This document shows positions 39,195-51,400 of a stretch of 64,000 nt of DNA, piece by piece. Under the pieces are notes generated by a model that was not told the DNA's origin, searched no databases, and saw only the letters and a list, made by a program, of their open reading frames with translations. Each line of letters starts with the position of its first letter. Position 1 is the stretch's first letter. Both the position numbers and the translations under genes were made by a program. Location: assembly GCA_916610825.1 (NCBI GenBank), contig OU744449.1, positions 21,837,793 to 21,901,792 on the forward strand, read 5' to 3'. This DNA comes from Haliclystus octoradiatus (taxonomy: Eukaryota > Cnidaria > Staurozoa > Stauromedusae > Haliclystidae).

Positions 39195-39235
39195 TAGCTA
39201 ATAGATAGATAGATCGATAGATAGATAGATGTAAA
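39195..39235. repeat. GATA-type microsatellite beside a LINE-like 3' end
   Basis: A run of GATA repeats. On the minus strand it follows AGGGTGAAATAAATAC, a common layout for a LINE 3' terminus with a simple-repeat tail. Similar tails occur at about 39662-39692. Confidence 0.6.
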
Positions 39236-39463
39236 CGTATTTATTTCACCCTAATGCGGGGTAGTCAAAATTTAAGATAAGTACAGTATAAAAGTTAAAT
39301 TCTAATTGGTTAATATAGCAAATTAAGTATAATATTTGATATGTGTTGATCAATGATCAATTAGTATTATTATTATTATTAATCATTATTTTTTATTTAT
39401 TTATTTTTTTTTTTTTCAAGAATCTTTTAATTTTACAAATTGCATGTGTATGATCATTTAATT

Positions 39464-39664
39464 TTACAAATTGATCATTTTACATTTGATCATGTGACAT
39501 CTATCATTTGCTTCCATGCCGCGTTGTTTACAGATACATTGTGTTGATGGATCATGAAATTTCTCATTGATACAGATGAGGTGATGGAAACCATGAACAG
39601 AAAGACGTGTAATAAAGTTTCTATTTGGTTGCTGACATGATTTCCACCCTTCTGATAAAAATGC
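39464..39664 (-). CDS. Conserved cysteine-containing coding-like segment, copy 2
   Basis: The frame ends with GWKSCQQPNRNFITRLSVHG and continues FHHLICINEKFHDP, then a cysteine-rich tail (CIC, RC, KC) to a stop. A close protein-level relative lies 0.5 kb upstream on the same strand (39955-40106). Most nucleotide differences between the two are synonymous, so this segment evolved as protein. An acceptor-like TTTTTATCAG precedes it, next to a TATC microsatellite. It could be the last exon of an unrecognised gene or a transposon-borne domain. Confidence 0.45.
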   Translation of the reverse strand, partial: AFLSEGWKSCQQPNRNFITRLSVHGFHHLICINEKFHDPSTQCICKQRGMEANDRCHMIKCKMINL

Positions 39665-39954
39665 AGGCAATAGATAGATAGATATAGATAGTGGTGATTT
39701 GTTTATTTCATCCAATTTCTGGGAATTATAATAATGAATATAATAATAATATATAATATAATATATAATATTGAATATAAATATATTCAATGAGAAAGTT
39801 TGAACGTAAATGGAACTATTTTGCAAATTGTTTAAGTAAAAGTTGTAACTACAGAATGGAATAATAAGTGATCATAATTGTAGGTTATATAAAATAGAAT
39901 GAGGTAAATCGAAAATTATGAAATTATTAAGTAAGAAAGTGATTAGTTGATTTC

Positions 39955-40106
39955 AAGTTTAACAAATTGTATATATGATGATATCATAGGACAATAATTT
40001 TCTGTTGGTTCGTGAAATTTCTTGTTATCGCAAACGAGATGATGGAATCCATGCACTGACAAACGAGTTAAATAATTTCGATTTCTTTGGTTACTTGATC
40101 TCCCAT
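39955..40106 (-). CDS. Conserved coding-like segment, copy 1
   Basis: The minus-strand frame reads GRSSNQRNRNYLTRLSVHGF, then HHLVCDNKKFHEP, and stops after a short tail. Over 25 aligned codons, 19 residues match copy 2, while about 11 of those codons differ only silently. The family is unknown to me. A GTGAGT donor-like site lies upstream on this strand at about 40210, compatible with splicing into this segment. Confidence 0.45.
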
Positions 40107-40246
40107 AGATAGTTAGTTGGATAGATATTAGTATATTTAAGACATATAAACAACTTAATACAATCTTTTCTAGGCTTTTATAATTAATTACAAGTAAAAG
40201 TAAGACTCACTTAAATGCAGTTGATTCTTGATGTCTGGCAAATTGA

Positions 40247-40414
40247 TTACGCTATAGAATAGTTATATTTCTGTTGTTTTAAGATTGTTTTTAATTTCAT
40301 TTTTACATTCATTTTACTATGGTGTTCAAATTGATTATATCTATTAAGCAGCTCTGCACCATGAAAGGAGAACGCTCCTTTCCACGGTCAGTATAAACAA
40401 ATGGAAGTATATAC
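40247..40414 (-). pseudogene. LINE-like C-terminal remnant related to the 4.4-kb unit
   Basis: It matches the frame at 3482-3652 at protein level (FSFHGAELLNRYNQFEHH versus FFLHGPYPLNKYNHLEHQ) and in the 3' sequence after the stop (TCAATTTG-CAGACATCAA). A stop and a frame shift interrupt it. It links the otherwise distinct left array to this region. Confidence 0.45.
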
Positions 40415-41394
40415 AGTTTTTTTTTACGTGTATCGTACCTTGAGTATATGGCTACCACATACTTGCCATGTTTGTATTCATATTTATTAAACGAGAAAAA
40501 GTTAGGAGACACGAGTGAAGAGCTAAATAATCGCGAGCTCCGAGCAGGTGAGTTTTAGCTTCCCGAGTGTCTCCAAACTTTTTCGAGTTACGAATATTAG
40601 TATTGAAAGTGACGAAAATATGTTGACGATTAATAATGAAAGGAAAGTCGAGGAGTTTAGCAAATTTTAAAGGTTGAGCAAATTATTTTTATTCGTGCAA
40701 GTTTCCTTTGTCTGTTCAGATGAACCAAGAACTAGAAAATAAGTACATAACCAAAACTGCAGCCAAGCTCATCAATTTTCGATTCGATAAAATATACTAT
40801 TTTAAGAATTTGCAAGAGTGACCACTTTGGACAGGTGGTCGCTGTATAGAGAATACTGTTGTAGCAGTATATAGATATAGGATATAATCAACAATTGGGA
40901 ATAACCTTTAGGTGAAGTTCCTCTAATCAATTTCCATTATTCATTGGTTAGATTAGTAACATGAACGACTGGGTAACTGTATTCTATATGCTATACGAAG
41001 TTACATTGATGTCCTGTCGAGAAGTAATTAAGTTATCAGTTCTTTGGCTTAACAATTTTAATGGATATATTTTTCTGTTGTTTTCCTGCAGGCCTATCAT
41101 CAAATCGTAATAGCCAATTTCTGTCAAAAATAATTGTGACAATGAACATCCTTAGGCATTTTCTTGAAATTGTTCATTGTGTTTAATATTTACATCAAGT
41201 TGTATTTTCTAAATAAGATATATAAAGTATTTACAATATCTATACTGCTAGTGGAATGTTATATCATAATTAATAACATTTTTTACTGATTATGTATATG
41301 TTTTTCTCGTTTTTCTATGTCGATTTGTGTATCTTCGTACATAGTCCCGTTTTGGTAATTTGATACAAAGTGATAGTAAAGAGATTTTAAACGC

Positions 41395-41850
41395 ATTATA
41401 TGAGCTATATAAATGATGAGAATTCTTTTGTGTTGTATCACGAAAAGGGTTATCTTCTATATAGAAATTAATCTACTTTACAATATATTTGATCGGGACA
41501 TGAAATCTATTTTAGTCAGAATTATTTAGAAAAAATGAAAATTTATATTTTATTTTTATCGGGCTTGTACTGACTTGCGATGAAATATGGATGTTAACTT
41601 GTTCTTGACTGGCATTTCAACTCCAAGAAACTGTAATTATGTATAACTGTTACTTGGAGATTATGGCGCTCGTAATTATTATATGGATTTCCTTTCTCGT
41701 GATGATTTCTCTTTTCTCAATGTTTTTAATAACAGATGCCTACCAGCATCGACTCTGATTTTATGCTAACTTTCATAGTGTGACTCTTCTGTTTTTGGTT
41801 CAGTTATTCTAATAATTCAATGCAATTCAGTATTGAATACTTACGATTTC
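41395..41850 (-). mobile_element. Older Helitron-like fragment (partial)
   Basis: Diverged match to the interior of Helitron-like copy 1 (about 35970-36260, then the part near 37170-37200), with both ends missing. Shared blocks include GAAATTAATCTACTTTAC, TTATCGGGC and GGAGATTATG-CGCTCGTA. It precedes gene B's 5' flank. The surrounding stretches 40420-41390 and 41850-42290 show only an ATAC microsatellite at 42231-42250. Confidence 0.55.
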
Positions 41851-42481
41851 AAATAAAGGCATACAAACCCAACGAAGTCATTTTTCTTTGCCTACATTAA
41901 TTTCACCCTAATACTGATATCATCTATTTTCTGCAGGATATTATTAAACTTGCTATTTATACTTGATACCAATCCAGTATTTGTAATAATAAGTGAATCA
42001 TCAAGAACGCTAGGACTAAGTATATCATCCATTTACAAATCTCCAATACTGTTCTGTTGGTGATTTCTATATCCCAATGTGTGACACTTTATGATTGATT
42101 TAGTATACTATAAAATTAATTAAACCAAAAACAATCAATAAATGATTAAAACTGTAAGACGAATTATAAACACGTCATCACGTCATCACTGTCTCATATA
42201 ACGTCATACATGCATATATTCAACACATACTTACATACATACATACATACTCGTCAGATATATACATTATTATAATTTTCTTGTGAAAGCATGATGTTAC
42301 AATGGCTTAATGACAGGTGCCCTACTGATTTCATTAACTGATTGAAATTACAGATTTAGAAGAGAGATAAAACCCTGTAGCTATAAGCTGTCATAGAATG
42401 CAAACACCTGTCACTCCAATGCATAAATATATTTTGATTTTGACAAATAGTATATTATCTATTACAATACTGACTGTGCCG

Positions 42482-45400
42482 ATGGCAAGCAAACTAACTA
42501 TGTGTAACATTTTATCATTCCTCATGTTCATAAGAATCATCTATTCTCGAGCTGAATCAACATCAATGGTACAAACAGCACAATGCGCAAATAATGTTAA
42601 CATCACAAAGCGTATTTTCGAAGGAAAGATCATCAACAATTCGTCAGTTCCTGAAATGATGATTGTGCGCAATCAAACTCTTCATTTGTGTATTCATCAT
42701 TGTGAAAAAAAGACAAATGGTTGTGTTGGTCTGAGTAGTAACAGTGTTACAAAGAAATGTTTACTCTTTAATTCCACTATGATCATCAATTCTCTGGTAA
42801 ATGACTCAAACACAACAACTGTTTTAATTTTGCCTGTAAGTAAAGAATAAAGGACTATAAGAATACGACTGTGATTGATTTTAATGCATTTTTCATAGGC
42901 CGCATATCACTTATATACATAATACTGTCTGTTTATATATCACTATATTTCTGTGTCTGTCCGCGACTTATGTACGTCTTACTGGCGAAATAATACGGAT
43001 AATCCGTTGTCGGGAAATTATGCAAACATTTGTGTCGAGATAACCGTGTACAGTAACAAATTTGTTGTATGAAAAGTATGGGTCTATGACGTTGTTTTAA
43101 AATAATATACTTCATCTGATATTTTATTTGATATCATTACATTAAAAAATTCAGAGATTTTGAAAAATTTCATAGGTCGATAATCTAGCGGGCAGCCAAA
43201 TCGACTTCAAATTGAAATCCCCAGAACAAAAATATTTTGCTTTGAATTTAAAAGCTGCGTGTAAATTGTTTGAACAAGTGAAACTTGAAACTGAATCAGT
43301 TTTATGATAATTAAAACAATACGAAATACTGAATTACATTGAATTACCAGTATAACTAGGCCAGACAAAATATGTTTTGAAATCAAAGAAACGTAGACAT
43401 ATTTCATGTAGTGTTGATATCAGCAATACATATAGAGACTTGAGGTCTTAATTTAATTTATTAATGAAACAAAATGCCGTTCATTACTTTTCTCAAAATG
43501 GAGATATAAAACATTTCACTTTTAAAAAGGCTATTTTGATATATAATTTGTGAGAACACTGAGCAAACAATCTGTTTTGAAATGAATAATCTATCGCGGG
43601 GCTTAGAAACAAATTAATTTGCAAGAATTTTCAAATTGACGTTGGCGTTCGACTAATTCGAAAAATATTCAAAGTTCGAAGAGATTATCTGTCTACAGTC
43701 TAAAATTATAGAGTTTGGAATTAATCAAGGCATTGCACAAAAGTATTTCTATAATTTATTATTTAATATAAAAAAACGAATCATTTGGTTTTGAGCAGCA
43801 AGGCTTTTATTTTCAGATTTTGCTTCCATAATTAACGAAGGAATTATAGGCATCGATTAATATTAAAATTTCATTTTGTTGACTTGCTATACGAATAAGA
43901 CACAGTATGTTACTACAGTTTCGAGAATAAAAATAGCGATGTCTTGTTATTATCTTTGATCAACATTTAATAAAGTTAATTTCAGGTATATCAAATTTAA
44001 CAAAGTTAAATTGAATTGAGCGTATGATTTGTGATAAATAATAATAATTATAATATTTTCAGCGTTCAAAAATTTTGCTTTGAATTTAAAAGCACAAAAA
44101 CATAATTCAAAAACATTTTTAAATAGTTAATACAGTTTGGATGAGTGTAACAAACCTTGTGTTACAAAAATAAAAAGTGAAAAGGTTGCATGAAATAATC
44201 GATCATAGCAAACAATATTTATTAAAATACTACTTACCATTTTCCAAATGAGATCCAAATAAAAACTATACGAGCGGCATAATCTCCGAACAACATTTAA
44301 ATACATAATAGCGGGTTCTCTGAGTTAATACACCAATCAATAATAAGTTAACAACCATATTTTATCGAAGGAGAATGTACGCCCGATAAGAATAAAATAA
44401 AGATTGTCTTTTATTCGAAATAATTCTGACAAAAATGATCATTTCATATCGTGATCAAATGCATGGTAAAGTAGATTCATTTTCTACATAGTAAATTATC
44501 CTTTTCGTCAGACATCATAACATGAGCATTTAAATATTACCATCGGCTGTGGAATTTTATATCTTTGAAGCTGCACTAAACATTTCCACTCTATAAACCA
44601 TCGCGTCCGTTTCAATAAATTCTGAATAAATATGCATATCACGAATCTGGCAAAATGAGTTGTTTTCGTTTTTCTATCAAAATAATTAATTTATTCATAA
44701 TCATCTTTTCTTTCATTCGACATCTGTAATGTATTATAAATAGCGCGTAGAAATATTGACAACAAGATGTAACATAATATCAATATCGAATTAGTATAGC
44801 GATTTATTATAGAATTTTATTTCCTTTTAAAAGAATGTTGATGCTATTAGTCTGGAAAATTTGATAACAAGAAGCACTATGAGGTCAACATTTCACATCT
44901 TTTGTTTACTTTTAAAATTTTATTTTCAACGAACTCTTAGTATTTTGATAGACTGCCATGAAAATCACAGGCCTACTTGCTGAGATTGCAAAGATCAAAA
45001 ATATATAGGCTCATATACTATCATATCATAATATTTTCAGATTATATATATAGTTTGAAATCAATACACGCGCTGTCGCCTTGTTCAGTAATACGTTGTC
45101 GAAGCAGCAGGTTTGTTGATTAGTACAGTCAAAGCGCGTACAACAGTAAGCAAGGGGTTGGCTCATTGGTTAATGCTCTGGTATTACAATATCAGGGTCG
45201 TAAGTTAAAATCCGCCATTCGGCAGTTTTTATCAACGATTTTTCTGATTTTTTTTTAATATGAAGCAGTAAATCATTGTTAATTAACAAAAGATATCGTT
45301 TGATCATGTTAATAACAGAAATTAGTGGACCATGTGTCTTGTCGAAGCTAAATTAATTTAATACTGAATATATGGCATGCAATGCCACGAGTTTGACCGG

Positions 45401-48400
45401 CCACACCTTGACGGCGTTATTTTGTGAACACCACATTAGTGTTGTACGTAGTGCCAATAATCGAGCCATCGCGTATTTGCGGGCGCGTCAAAATCACACA
45501 AATCACGCAAAAATACTAACATTTTGAAGCAAAATAGACTATTTATAATAAATAAGCATTATCAATCATCACAACCCAGCCAATTCTATTATCTTGACAT
45601 GAAACGAAACATAGAAATGGTGTTAGATTTTAGTTACCTTCTAAGAAATTCCCCTCCAAGCTTGTCAAACATCGTCAATTTTTAAACTCATCAACAAGGG
45701 TTTGTATGGCCAAGTAAAATATCGCGTGTTGAATCGCGAGCAAAATATCAAGATAACGTTGAGTATAGTGAAAGGAAGTCATCAACCCAGTTAGTTCCTG
45801 GTAGGGAAATCTATGATTGGCCAGTTTTTATTTATTTTTAGATCTAAATGTGAGTAAAATTCCCCTCCGAGGCATTTTCCTACAGTGAACTGGCATTATC
45901 CTTCGTACTCGCCATTGTTTTAGCCATGTCGTCACGGCAATTCACACATCTCCGCGATGCAAGAAATGATATTCACACTCGGTGTTGTTTGTTGTTGTTT
46001 TTGAGATTACCTTTTCCATGTTAAAGATCATAATAAATTTACAGAATTTATACTTTTCAGTATAGAGACTCAATATGAAATATTTTAATAATAAGCCGTT
46101 TTGATATTTTACATAAAATCTACCCGTCCATGCTTTTGTAAATAGTTTAACTTAAATTCTGTATAGCATGCTATGGACAATGTTTATGTCGAATAATAAA
46201 ACATTTGAATATTTTATAACTGTATATCAAAGTTTTCAAGCTGACATATCAAACCTAGAACGAAAAATAAGCTGGGTAATTGACCATTTCTTTAACAACG
46301 CCACAATGACCTACGCTTTTAAAGTAAACAGTCAATAATATGTAACCACTCGGAATAAACCCAACACGAGTGTATAATTATGTTAAATGATTTATTTCTT
46401 TTGAATTGCGATACTTTCCTAACTCTTTCAAATAATCTAAGCATGCATATAAATTTAAAACAAATATTTCCACCTTCTTGTTCATAACAATAACAGATGA
46501 CGCCATTTTGTATTACCAACATGTGAGAGACTTAGAGCAATCGCACGCGTTATTTTTCAAGACATGCGCAATGTAAAGTGGCCCCATTATAGGCACTACG
46601 ATATATTGCAATAAAGATTTATGAATTCGAACCGAACGCGATCCGATCATATCGGGTCAGATTTGGGTTAATATTTTAGGTCTTCGGATCGGATCGGATT
46701 TGAAGTGCTTTTTATGGGTAATTTCAGATTTCGAAATTTGTCTGAGTATTTGTAATTTATAATAATTAATGTGTTCTGGCTTCCTTTCAACACCACATAA
46801 AATAAAGTTTTTCTATGTAGACAAAGCTACGTTAAATTATACATTTCAATCGACTCAATTGATGTGAAATAAATTAAATTTTTATTAATGGAATGATTAA
46901 GATGTATTGATTAATGCTACATCGTTTCAATGCATATTGTGTCTCTTGTTCTCCTCCAGAGTTCATACTCCGTATTATACAGCGGTAGAAAGCTTAGTCG
47001 ATTGTTTAATTATAAGTGATCTGAAAGTTTTATCATAGAAGGTCCATTATGGACTACACTCATTGCTAGTATATAGAGATATCTCCTTCCTACTTCTTTC
47101 CTTTCTCTAGCTCTTTCTATTTTATTATTTACTGCTCTGCCATATATGACATTGAAAATTATATTCTTGTTATAAGAAAATATCTAGATCAAATATGCAC
47201 GAGTTTACTCCGTTACTCTGAGTTTCGCGAAAAGACGCTCATCAGATGGTCTACTATATATAAAAAAAACTTTGTGGGGTGCTGAAGTATACACATCCGT
47301 TAAGAAGTCGTTTACATATTATATTTAATGAAAAACTCGATAGCAATAATTTTGAAATTTATTTTTATTTTGAACAACGTTTCAGCGAGATTCAACTTCT
47401 GCCATTTTCAAGTTAAGAATAACCGATTTTTACACATATTGCTTAATGATAACAATAGATTGAATATTAGAAATTACTTAAAACACTAAGGACATATGGA
47501 GTCTTGCTGTGTATTTAGAGAGGATTCGAGCTCTTTTATGTATATAGCACTTCATACACTTAAAAATCCCTTTTAGATTTACATTTTCTCAGGGTTTTAA
47601 ATTTTAAAAACAATCTGAAATAGATTCATTGGACGAATTATGACTTTTTAGATGCTTACAAATATTCCAATTGCTGTTGGTCGTCTATGCGTTCATGTAG
47701 ATAGCGTGCTTTATACCTTAAATAATCTGAATCACTAAGATCAAATTTAAAATGATAGACGGTACAATTCACAATAGATGGCTTAGCTTCGATTGTCCTA
47801 AGTCCGTCGATTACCTTGCGGATTGTGGAAACGTGTCTTAAAATTGAACTTATTCTACTGTTTAAACTAAGTAGTTCCTGCGTAATGCAGTCTGTTATTG
47901 AGAATAGCTTATATAACAATAACTTATTGTTACTATTGTTATTGATATCTTAGTGTTATCCTTATAGTTCTATAAATAGTATTTGTTTTCTTGTCGGCAT
48001 TTGAAAATGAGTTATCTTTATAAATATTGAGATATTCTGACACTTTAAGGTATTACCAGTATGACTAACCAGTATTATTTGCAAAGTCATGAAAGAATTA
48101 TATATCAAGATATGATCCTATATTTACGTCATAACCAATATTGATTTCTTTCTCGCCGCTCGACCTGCACGCAACTCATTATGACTTTAAACGACTGGTG
48201 CAATGCATTTAATTCTCGGCGGAAAGTTGACGCTGTGTACGTTGACTTCAGCAAAGCTTTTGATACCGTCTCACATGAAATGCTAATTTTGAAGCTAAAG
48301 TCATTTGGCATAAATAATGAATTGTTAAAATGGTTATCTTCTTTTTCGTTTGGCTGAACTCAACAGGTATCCGTTGGTGGTGCGATGTCCACTCCATTAC

Positions 48401-51400
48401 TCATCAAGAGCGGGGTTCCTCAAAGTTCTGTCATTGGCCCACTCCTATTTCTACTATTTATTAATGATATTGTTGATTGCCTATCACCAAACTGTTCTAT
48501 GAAACTTTTTGCTGATGATGCAAAATCTTATTCCTCACGTCTGTCCTTGTCTAATCAACCATTGGCTGCAACCTTAAATGCTTTTTGTTCCTGGGCTGAT
48601 ATTTGGCAACTCCGCATCTCACTTGAAAAATGCTGCTCAATTTCATTTGGTAATCCAAATATTCAATCATTGCAATTTACTTTATCAGATCATGCATTAA
48701 CTGAAGTTAAGGAGGTTCCAGATATTGATGTATACTTGAAATCAGACTTCCTGGAGCAGACATGGCTCATATTTAGCATCAAAAGCATTCGCAAGATCTT
48801 ACCTTACATTCAAGTGTTTTACTTCACGCAATCCAAAATTATTATTATCAGCGTATTATATATATATTCGCCCTATTGTAGACTCTAGTACACCTACATG
48901 GATCCCGTTCATACTACGGGATATTAATCTTAATGAGAAAGTGCAACGTAGGTTCACGAAGAAAGTGTGCGCATTGGTATGTATCAAAACACGGGTTACA
49001 AAGAACGTTTAAGCTGCCTCAATCTAGAGTCACTAGAAGTCCGGAGGGTATAATTCGATCTGTATTTATTATATCAAATTTTAAATGATCTAGTAGACCT
49101 ACCAAAAGACGAACTATTCACCTTTGATAGCAACACATACAATACACACAGTCATTCACAAAACTAAGAACAATAAGTCACACCAACAACTTTGTAAATA
49201 ACTATTTCTGTAATCGCGTTGTCCCGCGTTGGAATGATCTTCCAATTGAAGTTGTCTATTCCAAATCCCTTTCAATTTTCAAGAGCAAATTATCAAAAAC
49301 AGATTTGTCACAATTTTGTAGAGATACTTCTTAGTACATTATTAGTAGCTTATGTCTAAAAACTCTGTCTATACATAACATATACATTTATATATACATG
49401 TGTATGTACTATAGGCTGTACATAAGCGGTAGAATTAATATATAATATTTTATCCTGTATCTGTCTGACATGGCAATTTTATTGTTATGCAAATATATTA
49501 TCTATCTATCTATGTTCGTCTGTCTTAATTTTCTCATTTGTCAATGTCAACCCTGAATAGTAGTAGTAGTATAGACAGTCACATTATAGGAATGTGCTGT
49601 CCCTCTTACGCCTTACATATTTGCTATACAAAGAACGGTCAGACATAGCTGACAAAGAAACTTGTAAATATCAGAATTCACTTTACAAAACATTATGAAA
49701 AGATATTACTATCCCAAAGCTCCTTCGAAGCATCTCCTTCGGATGCCAGTGAAGTATGACATGCAGCGGTTGAGGGGCATACGTCTTTGATCTTTCGATG
49801 TATCCTGAAAAAGACATCTGACGTTGGTGAGCAATAGCAGAGGCAGAAGGGGAAATATTTTTAAGTTTAGCAGTAGACAGTACGTTGGGCCAATGTATTC
49901 CTAAAGCATGCCAAACCCTGAATAGAGAAAGATAGCTCACATGGTTTTGAATTTAGGTTCAATCTAAAAAGCATGCAATCTAATTCAGAATAGCATTGAT
50001 GTTCTAGGTTGTGGGAGACAATAAAATCACAACTACTTTCTCAGCCTAATAAACTACCACAAAAGTTAGAAAGAGATGTAGTAATAAAATATCCAAGGCA
50101 GTTAAGTGGAATACAATATAATCAACCTTGGATACATACACCTTTAGTTTTTCTGTATTTCATCAGAGAATAATATTTATCAGTCTTCTATTATTCTAGT
50201 ATCAGTTTCAGGAATCGAGTAGCCCATGCAAAGTAATAGGAATGGCGACAATAATTTTTCGATTTGGATTTTTATAAGCCAAGTTATTTAATGTTGAAAG
50301 TACCATATTTCAGAAATAGTGCTCTTTCGAAAGTCGGAGCTCATTTCGAAATGACAAGAGAGCCCTCTACAGGAAGTAGCTAGACCTCAAAAAATCGTAA
50401 CTTTCTCTCGCGTACAAGAAATTGTCTACTTTCCAGAACAGATTTGCCCATATCCTTGCGACACTTTGTTGGCCATAAATGTCTGAAATTGAACTTAACT
50501 TGTAGATTTCAGAACGTTTTTATTAGACTGCCATTGAGTCTTCCTGTCAAAAAGGTATTGAAACATTAGATCAGCGCATGTCATGGAAAAACATCTACGA
50601 TTTTATCAAGTCTAGACTTTCTTACTTTTCCAAAGTGGGCTCCATTGCCATTTCGACACGAGTTCCGACTTCGAAGGAGCAATATTTCCGGGAATATTTC
50701 TGAAAGATGGCGTTGTCAACATTAAATAACTCGGCTGATAAAAGTCCAAATCGAAGAATTATTGTCGCCATCGCTAATCATATCATTTTGCATGGGCTAC
50801 TCGATTCCAGAAAAACAATTTCTGTTGCCATGTGCACTTTAATCGATGAAAACGTTTTATTTGATGACCTTATTGATTGCATAATTAGGAAATAAAATTA
50901 AGGGTGGGTGAACACAAATTCATCAGACGTTTCATTCCGCAATCACCGGCCAAATTAATCTAGAACTCTAGTGTTTTGCCACATTTTGAAAACTGCGCAG
51001 TCAGAAGGCTGAATTGCAATGTCCAGCATCTTTACAGCCTCCAGAGATTGCAGAACAGAGTAATGAGGTCATTACTCCGTTGTATTTATGGCACTCTGAT
51101 ATGCAAAGTCGGCTTGACTGACTTTCTGTCAGACACAGCATAACCTCACACCAATTAATCTCACACATAATCTAAATTTCAGGCTAGCTCCTCCTCTACT
51201 CTCCCATATATTCTAACAACCAAATACAATCAAGAAAATATCTCAAACCCATAATGAAATGTACATGAATTCAAGCCGCCACTATTCATTCAAGCATATA
51301 CTGATGCTCAAAAGTGGAATGATCTACCATCTACAATGAAGGAGGCTTCCAAGAGGAAAAGTTTCCTTCAATTGTCTCCTTGTGAAGCTTTAAAATATTT

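Larger units (their letters stand above)
42907..47069 (+). mobile_element. Helitron-like element, copy 2, in gene B intron 1
   Basis: It starts TCACTTATATACATAATAC after a host A and ends with a GGTCCATTATGGACT hairpin, ten bases and CTAG before a host T. It is opposite in orientation to copy 1 and has the same gene content (none). Without the insertion at 45447-46600 it is ~3.01 kb. It lies just 71 bp past gene B's exon 1 donor site. Confidence 0.75.

Noticed and set aside
50707..50895. 62-codon frame
   Set aside because: It lies mostly in the right arm of a foldback element and has no recognised domain.
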